Position numbers and translations under genes: made by a program. DNA of 64,000 bases from Adiantum capillus-veneris (taxonomy: Eukaryota > Streptophyta > Polypodiopsida > Polypodiales > Pteridaceae): NCBI GenBank assembly GCA_014529385.2, contig CM043960.1, positions 71,053,410 through 71,117,409 of the forward strand. Direction: 5' to 3'. Positions 1 to 10,208 of this stretch are shown one piece after another; the first letter of the stretch is position 1; every line of letters begins with the position of its first letter. Under the pieces are notes generated by a model. The model was not told the DNA's origin. It did not search any database and saw only the letters and a program-made list of their open reading frames with translations.

Positions 1-468
1 GTGATCTGTGAATTGTTTTGAAGTGGTTATTTGGTGTTGTCGCTTGACTTGGAGTGTCCAAGTCTGTTACAAGCACTCTCAGCTCCAAGCCTAAGAGTCA
101 CAAGTACAATGGGGATGTCAAGGCTCCAATGTGCAGGGAGAGTGCAGATGTGTAGTGCTAGACTAAACACACGACGCTAGACTCAAGACTCGTAGAACAT
201 CTAAAACAACATTAATACACACGAAGGCCAGCCAAACGGATAACTCAAATATTCCTGACAATCCACTTGCACCTATCCCTAAACTGTGGCGGGAAGGAAC
301 TGGCCACGGTGTCCTCTAGACTACCACTCCAGCCATGTGTGAACTTAAGACCAACTGTAAATGTCTTTCCGTGCTAAAGTGACTCTAGACCACCACTCCT
401 GCCACATGTGAACTTAAGACCAATTGTAACTCTCTTTCCGTGCAAAGCAACACTGTAGCCCAGCTACA
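1..468 (-). mobile_element. LTR of the A/B Gypsy family, cut by the window edge (probable 3' LTR of element B)
   Basis: The segment matches the LTR at 21379-21944 in the same (minus) orientation and ends on the plus strand in GCTACA, the complement of the TGTAGC that opens the LTRs of element A. Just inside it (469 onward, read on minus) lies the stretch CTTGTGGCGGGCAA that also precedes the 3' LTR of A, so this is the 3' LTR side of an element extending to the right. The outer end lies outside the window. A roughly 69-bp tandem duplication occupies about 314-451. That it belongs to the element whose 5' LTR is at 21379-21944 is inferred from orientation and order. Confidence 0.7.
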
Positions 469-1088
469 CATTGCCCGCCACAAGACCACTCACCGTCCTC
501 GAGAGTGGTGGTATAGCTATCTACCGACTCTACAAGAATTGGTGATGGTGAAGAAGAAGACGCCCTTGAACTAATGATGCTCCGAACTAGGCTCGTAGTC
601 GGCGGGCCTATATTCACTACTGCCACCAATAAGACGATGCTAAGGGTTACTGCTCTGATGGGAGGTGTTGTTCCTTATTGCATGTTAGGACCATTTTTAT
701 GATGGGGCTTTATGCAACCAAAATTACGAAGCTAATAACAAAGCTACTCTGGCAGAAACTGTAGTAGAAATTTAAACTCAAAAACTAACAATCAGCTTTG
801 TAGCAAGACAAATTCCACAAGGTTTCACTTCCCCTTTGCACCACAACCAGATACATATGTACTCTCAAAAAGAGCTTATGGAATTCTGTCTTGCAAACCT
901 GCAATTCTCCTACGATTTCGGGTATTGTGATAGGTTGTGGGGCGAGAGGAGATCCCAAGCCAGGCCATATGCCATATGGCAACGGACTCTGGTGCATGTA
1001 GTTGTGCTTCTGTTTTCTTCGTGTGAGCATTGCGCAAGCAAGGTGTTCATGGTGGTGGGAGAACAGCCATGATGTGGGGTGGGACTCC
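469..1088 (-). other. Probable 3' internal end of Gypsy element B, no recognisable gene
   Basis: The first ~40 bases next to the LTR match the region just upstream of the 3' LTR in element A, in place of a polypurine tract. Beyond about 660 I recognise no protein domain; open frames are short and without motifs. The stretch ends at the poly-G tract that closes the 3' end of LINE C. Confidence 0.45.
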
Positions 1089-1111
1089 GGGGGGGGGGGG
1101 GGGGGGGGGGG
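1089..1111. repeat. Poly-G tract (poly-C tail of LINE C)
   Basis: An uninterrupted run of G on the plus strand directly follows, in minus-strand sense, the short TCTC tail of LINE C, where sister copies carry (TC)n. Confidence 0.8.
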
Positions 1112-2320
1112 AGAGAAATGAAATGTTATATTAACGTCTTCAAAAGGCCAAAGTGACCTATGAGACCAGAAAGTTACAATGTGGTGGATCTGATACAAAG
1201 TCAGAGTAACAAATAACAACATAACAGAACAAAAATACTATCGAATCCTAAGTTGTTCGATGTGAACTAAGCCAAGTGAGCAGCTGGATGGGATAGCTAA
1301 ATAGTTAAATCACAGGAGATCCAGCGTGGGTCGCTGGCAAATCTCGTCAATCTCCTCCATGGTCAGTAGTCTGACACGGCATCGTGCATGCTTGGCTAGA
1401 GTGCTTCGAATCTTCTGATGTAGCCTCCGTCGATGCTGTGTAGTCCTCCGCAATCATGGGCCCCTGGATTTCCCCACCTCAATCGCTCAGTCAATCAGTG
1501 TGCCTCTGGTGTGAGACGAAAGTGAGCTCTGTTGTGGGAGTAACTCCTCCGGCTGTCCACTGTCGCTCTAAAGAAATCTGTGATCCCTCTCTGAGACTGG
1601 CTAGCCTCTCCACTCATCATACTATCTCCATGTCTGCGCAGCTCGAGCAAGAACAAACCCAAGCATCTCTGATCCTCGCATCCCATGACTCTGGAGTGTG
1701 GTCAAAAACCCTCTCTTACCAAGCAATGGAAGCGGCCTCGTATCTCGTAGTAGACGGGGCAGCAGCATGTGCGATGCAACTCTATCTCAGGCTCCATGTC
1801 ACACAAGGGGCATGTCCTAGCCTCTGCTGGTACTCCACTGTATCTCCCAATCTCAATCTGCAGCTGGTGAGAAGATGTGCATACCTGGCCAATAGCACAT
1901 CGTATCCCATGAGACACGTGGGTGTCCATGTATCTCGATCTCATCACAAAACCGTCCTCCGTAAGCTCGAGAAGATGCTCTCTATAGAAAGCCATCTCCG
2001 TGCCCAGCTCCTGTGCTGGTTGTATCCCTGTCCTCTTGGTGTCTAGCTCAGTCAAGTCTTGGCAGATGAGCCTGGTGATCTCGGACTGTGTAAGAGTGAG
2101 ATATGGTGCATCCAGTGAGTACTGGAAAGGTGGCAACCTGTCTATGTTGAACTCATGCGCCTGAAACCATGATGTCATCTGCCCATACCAGCATGCTGTA
2201 TCTCCCTGCATGGCTAACTGTCGAGAGGACTCAAGTGCAAGGCGGTCATATCTGTCTCTGGGAAGTTCCCACATGTGGTGTATGAAGGGGACTGATCTGG
2301 TGAGCGCCTCAACCACAAGT

Positions 2321-2334
2321 GGGGGGGGGGGGGG
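2321..2334. repeat. Poly-G tract inside LINE C ORF2
   Basis: A run of G on plus (C on coding strand). The same position reads CCCC in LINE D (near 32861) and C8-9 in LINE E (near 49209), so the coding tract has expanded by slippage. Confidence 0.75.
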
Positions 2335-3367
2335 GCATAGCTCTGCTCGGATAATGGCACGTGGTATCGAAGCCTTGGCTCTAATGAGCCGCGAGATCAT
2401 AGAGACCAAAGGTTTCTGCATGCTCCCCCATCCATCAGTGCGACCCGACTTCCCATGATCATCCAATGAAGGTCCCCATATCTCAGCCAGAGCTTCGTCC
2501 GAGGCTCCTGAAACTGAACCTCCGAACACATCCTCTCCAATCTACCCAATGTGACATGGGCTCTAGTCAATCTGGTGTTTGTTGCTCTCCTTAGTGAAAA
2601 TACAGGCCTACTAAAAACCACTCCAAGGTAAGTGTAAGCATCTTTATACTCCACAGTCTCCTGGCCGTATGTGAATGTAGGTGCTGACCTCCTTATCCAT
2701 TGTGGGATGACATTAAACACCATAACCTTGGTTTTACCAAGGTTGACAGACAAACCACTTTGTGGGCAAACCTATGCAAAGCATCCAAGTGAGGTTGCAT
2801 CCCCTCCGAAGAGTCGAAGATCAACACAATATCATCAGCATATAACAATAGTGGAATCCAGGTCCGTGCCAGCTGTGCACCTCTATCACCATCGCTCTCA
2901 ATGTAGTCAAAAACCTCATCCACATACATACCAAATAGAGTAGGTGAGAGAGCGGGCAGCCCTGCTTTCCCCAATAGTGGAGTGAACCGGTGTAGATACT
3001 CAGAGGTGCGTACATGCCCTACTACTGATCTGTACAATGCCATGATCCCCCAAATGAGCTCTGTGGGTACTCCCATCTCCTGTAATCTGCGCATCAATCT
3101 AGCTGTCGGTACTGTGTCAAAGGCTTTGCGGAAGTCCACAACGCTACAATAGATCCGTCTCCCATAAGATCTGCACTCCTCAATGATGGCCCTGAGTGTC
3201 AAGATATGGTCAAGAGTGGAAAAGCCTCTCATGAACCCGGCATGTCCAGCTACACGCATTCCTTCCCTCTTTGCCCATCTACTCAATTGCTGCTCAAGAA
3301 TGGATGCATACAACCGTGCCAGTGTGTGTCCAATCATAATAGTGCGATAATTCCCAGGCTCTATAGA

Positions 3368-3778
3368 GTCTCCTGACTTGAAGATAGGTACAATCGTAGA
3401 TAGGCTCCAAGTATTAGGCAAGCCCTCACACACGGCACAGTTAAACATAACTACTAGGAGCTCTGCTAGTAGATCTCTGGCATGAATGAAATGCTCAGCC
3501 ACTAAGCCATCATGATCATATGCTCTCCCACTCCTCATCCTATCAATGGCTTTCTTCACCATCTCAACAGTGGGTCTCCTGACTTGAAGATAGGTACAAT
3601 CGTAGATAGGCTCCAAGTATCAGGCAAGCCCTCACACATGGCACAATTAAACATAACTACTAGGAGCTCTGCTAGTAGATCTCTGGCATGCATGAAATGC
3701 TCAGCCACTAAGCCATCATGATCATATGCTCTCCCACTCCTCATCCTGTCAATGGCTTTCTTCACCATCTCAACAGTG
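3368..3778. repeat. 206-bp tandem duplication in LINE C reverse transcriptase
   Basis: Segment 3368-3573 is repeated almost identically at 3574-3778; both start at GTCTCCTGACTTGAAGATAG and end at CATCTCAACAGTG. Only a few bases differ. The 206-bp period is not a multiple of three, so it breaks the reading frame. Confidence 0.9.
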
Positions 3779-3885
3779 AAAAAAGCACGTGTGTGGGCAT
3801 GGATCAGGAAGGGGCGGCTGTACAGGTACTGTGTACATAGATGGCGCATATTGAACCCAGGTCTCTGTAGAGATAATGGCAGCGG

Positions 3886-3896
3886 GGGGGGGGGGG
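3886..3896. repeat. Second poly-G tract inside LINE C ORF2
   Basis: A run of G on plus where LINE D has CCCCC (near 31475) in its coding strand; a second slippage-prone site in the same gene. Confidence 0.65.
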
Positions 3897-5263
3897 ACGG
3901 CTCATGGAAGAGCCACCACGCCTCACGCGAATCCTGACTCAAGAATAGCTAGTATAGATCCTGCTCTAGTCGAGCCAAAAATGCCCTCTTCATCCACCGC
4001 ACTAGGCGTCGAAAGTCAATTTGTGACTGTCTGTGAGTGATGTCCCCCAAAAGCACCTCCCTCTGAAGTCTAGCTCTAGTCTGACGGCATTCCTCATCAT
4101 ACCAGCTGTTCTCAGGCATGCTCGCTAAACGGAGTCTCTGCTCAGGCTGGGTGTGTGGGTATGCCTCTGCTGCTGCATCATGTAATGTCTCTGTCAATAT
4201 AGTAGTAAGCTCCTCAGTGCATAGGCGTCTGTAGGTCCCGTCTATGTATACAAAATCCGTCTCCCGCGTGAAGATGTAGCGAGTAGGGGCTGCTACCCGT
4301 GGCTTGTGTGCTACACTGAATTGGAGGAGATGGTCAACGACACAAGAGCATGATCCACTGCCACCCTAACCGGTCTGGGCCCAACTCTGAGATCCTGGAT
4401 ACTAGAGATGAGATTCGGCTGTGCCATGACATAATCCACTATGCTAGCTCCATGTCTGTGTGGAAAGCATGTGAAACCTCCCGCAACGGGAAATCTTTGT
4501 AGGCCATTCAAGATGGCCAATCCATGAGCAGTGCCCATGTCTATCAAGTGTCGCCCATACTCAGTATATTCCACATCCTGTGATAGTCTGGACAGGCCCG
4601 TCTCTACAACATCTAGCTCTCTCAGCATCTCCTCTGAAGTATCATAAGACAATAAGCATCTCCTCTGAAGTATCATAAACTATTGTCTGGTGATGGGCAG
4701 TCCTAGCATTGAAGTCCCCTAGAATGATAATGTCACCATCTCTAGAGAACTCTTATATGTCATCATAGAAAATAGAAAAGGGGGACTGTCCTCGGGGTGA
4801 TACATAGACTGACGTACTCGGGGGAAAGTAGCAAATAACAATGTAAAGATATCTATCTGTCTATGCTCTCAATCTCACCCACATGTACCTAGCCTGCTCA
4901 TCCCTGCAGGCTATATGTATCAATGGCTGCAAGTCCTCTCTAAATAACATTGCCACTCCCCCTGAGCCCCGTCCTCTGTGCTCTAATCGCGTCTCCTGTC
5001 TGTAAGATCTCTCCCATCTGTATCCACTTATGTGAGGCATAGATTGCCCAAGGGCCTGATGTGTCTTAGAGTAGAATATGATGTCTCTTCCAGTAAAACT
5101 ATCCTCAAAAGCACCCACATCAAGACGCATAGATCCATTACAATTCCAGGCAGCAACTTTGAGTGTGGTCCCATAAGTCTATCACCGTCATGTGGAGCGT
5201 CGCTCCAGTATTACCACTCTTCCATCTCCGTAAAAGGCAATCTTGCCTTTTCCCCTTGCCGCT

Positions 5264-5640
5264 CTAATCTCCGGCATTACCTCTTGCATATGAGCGATCG
5301 GCGAGAGGGTGAGAACATCCCCAGGAAAGATGCCGTGTCTCTATAAGAGTTGGAGAGTTCTTCAAAAAGGCCTTCCTCGCTTCCATGGAGGGAAAACGAA
5401 GGATGAGTGACCTTTCTTTCAAGGTTTCCCCATTGTTTCCATTTTTCTTTTTGTTGTCCACTCTCCAAGCTCTTGTGTTCGTCGGCTCGTGAACGCCCAT
5501 CAAAGTCATGAGTTATTTTTACCTCTTCGTCCACATTGTCTTTATCTCTAAGGCCGCAAATTCTCACATGTAAAGCACGCACACGTCTTCATTGCTCCTC
5601 TAGTGTCAGATTAATAATAGTGGGTGTGGAGGGGCAGCAG
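5264..5640 (-). pseudogene. LINE C ORF1 C-terminal fragment
   Basis: The minus-strand translation matches the C-terminal half of ORF1 in LINEs D and E: an IIN.TLEEQ segment, then LHVRICGLRD, an RFPSMEARKAFLK block, and a terminal region corresponding to GDD..SQLAHMRE. The order is kept but spread over two frames. ORF1 of this family is a coiled-coil, RNA-binding-type protein. The 5' half is missing; upstream the sequence passes into the GC-rich minisatellite at 5641-5822, so this copy is 5' truncated or rearranged. Confidence 0.7.
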
Positions 5641-5822
5641 GGCGAAAGCACAGGTGCAGCGCGAGGGGCAGGGCGGGCCTGGCTGGTTGAGGTGGCTGGC
5701 TGGGCAAGGGGGAGCGCGAGGGGGTGTGGAAGGGGGAGCAGCGCGAGAGGGCAGGGCAGGGGGGGCAGCAGAGGGGGGAGCGTGAGGGGGTGTGGCAGGG
5801 GGCCACAGCGCGAGGGGGGGCT
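5641..5822. repeat. GC-rich minisatellite
   Basis: Imperfect tandem repeats built on GGGGGAGCGCGAGGGGGTGTGG-like units (read as CCCCTCGC-type units on minus). The repeat sits at the broken 5' edge of LINE C. Its CCCTCGC core resembles the longer minisatellite at 13913-14412. Confidence 0.75.
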
Positions 5823-6480
5823 TAATTCTTCCACAACCTTTTCAAATTCTGCAATGGCACACCAAACGTTAGTTTCAATATCTCAAGATTCCCTTCATCT
5901 AGATCTTCTATTTTGCCATGAAGCCAGTTCTTCCACGAGACAGAGTTGGACATCGGAGCTATCAAATTCAAAATCCTCATGTGGTAAGGCAACAGGGCGA
6001 GAATATCAAGTCTGGCCTCCATCTCGATAGAGATAACAGAAAAATCTGCACAACTATACTCAAGGAGGTCAATATAATTGACAATGTTGGTGGAGAATTT
6101 AGGCACAGCCAGTAATGTACACATAGGATAACTGACCATTATAGGTGTTATAACTCTGATGCTAACCTGGACATCTCGTAGCTCTTCTAGTAGCTCACAA
6201 GGTACTTCACAAAATTCACAGAGAGCATTTGGTGGACGAAGCTGAAGCTGACCTGTTCCAGGATTTTGAAAGAAGCATGCCCTCTATGGCCTTTGAAAGA
6301 AATTCCCTATGCAAATTCCATACGGGAGGATTAGTTAGCCGTACACTCACTAGTCTTACTAGAAGTTTTACAAGCCAGTCTCTTTCCAAATCATCAGTGC
6401 TTGACACTTCTGTAACTTCGAAAGAGGCTAATCTTATCTTCTATGACATAGACCACAGCAAATATGACTCTCTGCTCTGC
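5823..6480 (-). other. Coding-like segment of unknown origin
   Basis: The minus strand holds two adjacent open frames (5822-6139 and 6216-6407) with a normal globular-protein composition; the first contains SYPMCTLLAVPKF. I do not recognise the family. It lies where element B should carry reverse transcriptase but shows no RT motif. It could be captured host sequence, a diverged part of B, or an unrelated insertion. Confidence 0.3.
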
Positions 6481-6584
6481 ATCTGGTCTAGCAATACCAG
6501 GTGATCATCAGAGCCCAAGTTGACTTCCTCTACTAGGTCTGGAGAGGGCTCTGTTGAAGATTTTTTTTTTAGGTGAAGAGGTTG
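6481..6584 (-). pseudogene. Fragment of element B pol (start of RT region)
   Basis: The minus strand encodes a short stretch with EEVNLG, matching REVNLG upstream of the RT domain in element A (about 10560). It is the continuation of the B pol leader found at 18127-18480; the two were separated when A inserted. Homology stops after about 35 codons and the rest of B pol is not recognisable here. Confidence 0.65.
6580..6584. repeat. Target site duplication of element A, left copy (GGTTG)
   Basis: GGTTG immediately precedes the 5' LTR and is repeated exactly at 18122-18126 after the 3' LTR. Confidence 0.95.
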
Positions 6585-7143
6585 TGTAGCCTGCTACAGT
6601 GTCACTTTCACTTTCACAGGACAGTAGTTTACAGTTGGGCTTTGGTCAGTTGGTCTTTGGTCTGGTCGGTTCACACTTGGGCAGAGACACGTGGCAGGGT
6701 GGTCTAGTGGACATACCACCACCACCCAGTAGGGATAGACTTAGATGATGTTCTTTATGAGCCGTTGGTGGCTCTTGATGATTGTACATATGAGTAGTCA
6801 TTTTGGGCCAGTGGTATTATCTTGTACTGAGTCGTCTAGAGTGGGTTTTTACACAGCACGTCTGCACCATCCCGGCACATCTGAGCCTCGACACCCCCAT
6901 TGTACCTGTGAGTCCTGGGCTGGAGCTGAGTGTGCTGCCACGCCAGAGTCTGTATCAGTCTTTGAGATAGTCGAGTCATATGTTCTGGTCTGCTGTTGTG
7001 TCTTTGCGAGCTCTGTTGACGTCTATTGTTTCCTTTCTGTTCTGTCTATTTGAGGGAGATTTAGTCTGTTTGAGTGAGATTGTCACGCACATTGCATTGA
7101 GGACCACCCACTGTAGAGAGCACGACACATTATCCGCGCTACA
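6585..7143 (+). repeat. 5' LTR of element A
   Basis: 559 bp, terminal inverted repeat TGTAGC...GCTACA; nearly identical to 17568-18121. I saw no convincing TATA box. Confidence 0.93.
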
Positions 7144-7156
7144 GGTGCTCTCATTT

Positions 7157-7175
7157 TGGCGATCACGGTGGGACC
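7157..7175 (+). other. Candidate primer binding site of element A
   Basis: TGGCGATCACGGTGGGACC lies 13 bp inside the 5' LTR and begins with the expected TGG. The same place in element B reads TGGCACACCCGATGGGACC on minus. The tRNA is not identified. Confidence 0.5.
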
Positions 7176-7472
7176 TCAAAGGAAGTCTCACTCTTGTGGA
7201 GATAAAATCGTGAAGCTAATCGGTTGTTACCTGGCTCCGCACACTTGCTTACACTGTGTAGATAGTCTGCAAGTCTGGTCCTCTCTCGCCTTGGTCCAAG
7301 TCCCAGTCCTCGTCCCTAGTCCTTGGTCTTTGGTCCTGGGCTAGTCCTCGCCCTGGTCCAGCCCTCCTCGTCCTACCAGCTAGGTGGTCTAGTCACTGGT
7401 CCTGGACCAGGTGGTCTAGTCACTATCCTCACTTGTTCTGTGTTACGACCTGTGCTGTTCACTCTTCACTGC

Positions 7473-9311
7473 ATGACACATACAAGGCGGTCAGTTGAGT
7501 GTCAAAGCGCACTATTGAGCCCTCTGAAGCACTATAACAGAAGACGCCCTGTGGTATCTAGTAGAAGTCCATTAACCTCGTCAACCATACCTCCACATAC
7601 GACATCTCCCATTCCTTCATTCCCCATTCCTTCATCCGGTTCCACATCTTCCAGATCACCTTCTCCAGTAAAGCTCTCTCCTATTCTGCTACAGAAGGCT
7701 ATTGAGCAACAAGCTCAACAAGGGGCCATGGAGGTGTTGGCTAGTATGTTGGCCAAGGTAAACATCAAGTTCCCCACCTTCAAAGGACTCTCCTCGGAAG
7801 ATGCGGACGACCATGCACGGAGGTTCGTATCTCTCTGTAGAGGACGTGGTCTTAACACGGAAGATGCTTATCTGGTACTTTTTCCATCCACCTTGGACGG
7901 CTTAGCAGACAAATGGTACAGCCAGTTTGCAGAGAATCATTTTACAACTTGGGCAGACTTAAGACAACAGTTCTGAGCAGTTTTCAGGCCGGGCGACTAC
8001 CAAGAGAAAGTGTTGGATGAGTTGGCCAACATGGTGCTCCAGCCCGAGGAGACTTTTGCGGAGCTTATGACCAAAACCAAGTCTCTGGTTGCCAAGCTTC
8101 CCCAACAACCCGATGAATTCATGGTTAAGAAGTGGGTGGAGAAGGCGCTTCCAAAAACCTCTCAGCAAAAACTCCGGGAGAGCCTCCGACCTGACGCCAC
8201 TCTGGAGGAATTCATCGCAGCTGCTACTAGAATAGAGGGGGCTAGGAAGCTGTTCAACAACTCTCCTCACATAGATACTCCCTCTGTGTTCTCAGAAGCT
8301 AGTCCTGCTGATCCTTTGACTTCCTTGCGCAGGGAACTTGAAGCCCTCAAACTACAACGCGCCCTCCAAGAAGAGAAATCAATCTTCCTGAGACGAGAGA
8401 AACCATCGCACCTTGAGGCTTTGGATCAAATCAAGAGAGAACTAGAAGAGCTTCGGTCTCGGCAGGAGACTAAAGCTATGGTATGGTGCAGCTCTTGTCG
8501 CTCTCCTGCACATCCTCCATAGGACTGTCCCCTTCGGGCTTATTGCCACTTCTGCGAAAAATCTGGGCACTAAGATAAGGATTGTTACTATATCAAAGGA
8601 TTGCGGCAAATACAACAAAATCTAGGTCCTTCTCTCCAACAAGGGCTAGCACCTGCATCCAACATGGTCTCACCCTACGGCCATCAAAACCCGTTGCCTC
8701 CATTGCTGACAACACTCCCTATGCAGCAAGCTATACACAACAACTTTGCACCCCACAGCTTTTATCATGCCAGTACTCCCTCAGTTCCCCAAAGTTTCTA
8801 CACCTTAGCCTCCAGCACCATGCAACAACAAGAGCAGCGACCACCTCGTCCCCCGTTTCGTCCGTCTAATCGGCCAATCCTATGCTACAGATGCGGTGAA
8901 TATGGGCATTACCAAAGTAAGTGTCCTTTACTTGAAGGGTCTCCTCCTTGCAGACATTGTCCGAAGTCTAAGGACCACTACAGTAAAGATTGTCCCAAAC
9001 AAAGGGCATCCTCATCTTCAGGCCCAAATCAAAATCAACAAGAGTTTACATTCCCGAAAATCAATCTAATCACAGTGAATACCACCCCTCAGCCAGCACC
9101 TACTACACATACAGTTCAACCACAACAAGCAGCAGAGCCTACCGGGGTGCTCACTCGAGCACAAAGAGCAGCCTTGGGTTTAAATTTGCCAACGGGACCA
9201 TCCGGTCCAACACTTCCGCAACCTGTTCAAAATGTCGCACCCGTAGTGGTGCAGAGAATAGGCCAATCTCAATGCTTTCGGACATTGATGGAGCCTTCCT
9301 GGGAGCAGTAG
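7473..9311 (+). pseudogene. Element A gag with four zinc knuckles, interrupted by stops
   Basis: Gag forms the particle that packages element RNA. The start is taken at the ATG of 7473. A retrotransposon gag domain (LAKVNIKFPTF, then DKWYSQF) spans about 7740-8270 and is followed by a charged helical stretch. Four cysteine knuckles follow: CSSC at about 8490, CHFC at about 8544, CYRCGEYGHYQSKC near 8882-8923 and CRHC near 8950. In-frame stops lie at 7974 (TGA), 8520 (TAG) and 8571 (TAA), two of them inside knuckles. Element B reads through the first position, so at least that stop is a mutation. The frame ends at 9311, where protease continues in another frame. Confidence 0.85.
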
Positions 9312-9952
9312 CTGACTTGCAACAGGTCAAAGTTTCTGAGGAGACCCAGGTTGTAGGAGCTATGCCCACAGCGGAAGCAATCTTGAAGAACACCTTTCAG
9401 CAAGTGTCTCTTTATGAGATGCTCCAGCTAGATGCAACCCTTAGAAGTGACACCCTCTCAATAATTCAATCTTTGTACCTTGGTACAGGGCCTAGTGGCG
9501 GGCACCTACCTGTGCAGCCCCTAGAGTCCTACATGATTTCATATCCAGTTGCTCCCCTCACCAACTATAAAAGTCCACGTCTTACTGTATCTATTCTTGC
9601 GCAGTCATTCTCAGGCGTCATAGTGGATGGTAGGTCTGGAATCAATCTAATGTATGAATTTACCATGTCAGCCTTAGATCTGCAGCCTACTCACCCTGCT
9701 CCGTTCACTGTTACATTGGCAGACTAGAGGACAGTCTATCCTGTGGGCATAGTAGAGAAGGTGCCTTTGAAGGTACAAGAGTTCACATTTAGCTTGGATT
9801 TTGTGGTGGTCAGTCTTCCTCAGGTGGAGGGAGGATTCCCTTTGCTGATTGGTAGACCATGGTTGCGGCATACTAAGGCACTTCATGATTTGGGGAAACA
9901 ACGCCATGTGGATACACACTCCCGGCTCCCAAATGCAACCAATCCGGCTTGA
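9254..9952 (+). pseudogene. Element A retropepsin-like protease
   Basis: The frame overlaps the end of gag in a different phase. The active-site region reads VIVDGRSGINLM (near 9618-9653) where element B has VDGGSGINLM; the DGxSG form is known from plant Tat/Athila-type proteases. The domain continues through LDFVVVSLPQVEGGFPLLIGRPW to about 9870. An in-frame TAG at 9725 replaces a CAG still present in B, a C-to-T change. The frame difference from gag could be a programmed shift or decay. Confidence 0.75.
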
Positions 9953-10208
9953 AGGAGGGATGGATCCAGTGGCTCAGCACAGCTCATTGTCAGTGCAGTC
10001 CAACCCCGACCCTAAGCAGCCCATCCCACCTGACGGGTCTGATGAGGACCTGCTACAGTGGTTGGAAGCTACCACATCGATGCCATGCTACATGGTCTCT
10101 ACTCAAAACTTAACTATGCCGCCAGTGACACTCTCTCTTCAAACTCCTCGAGAGGACACAGATGTCTAAAGTCCTACAGCAGACAGTACAACAGTCGAAG
10201 AAGTAAGT

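Larger units (their letters stand above)
1310..5130 (-). pseudogene. LINE C ORF2: endonuclease and reverse transcriptase, frameshifted
   Basis: This is the replication protein of a LINE: an APE-type endonuclease nicks target DNA and the reverse transcriptase copies the element RNA there. The N-terminal endonuclease (about 4311-5130) keeps the FPHRHG..IDYV block, but the catalytic Glu of the ETH motif is Lys (KTHQ). The RT domain (about 2400-3940) has GNYRTIM, FRKAFDTV and the catalytic YADD (2831-2842). A C-terminal CPLC zinc-binding motif lies near 1810. The frame is broken repeatedly, including by a 206-bp tandem duplication (3368-3778) and two poly-C tracts. The stop falls at 1310-1312. 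Not functional as it stands. Confidence 0.85.
1089..5640 (-). mobile_element. 5'-truncated non-LTR retrotransposon (LINE C)
   Basis: Read on the minus strand, the element runs from the C-terminal part of ORF1 (about 5264-5640) through an endonuclease/reverse transcriptase ORF2 (about 1310-5130) into a 3' UTR. The UTR carries the family's terminal signature (AGGTCACTTTGGCCTTTTG at about 1143-1161) and ends in TTTCTCTC plus a poly-C run. The C-terminus matches fragment G better than D and E: both end in a MEEID-containing extension, so C and G form one subfamily. The coding regions are heavily frameshifted. Confidence 0.85.
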
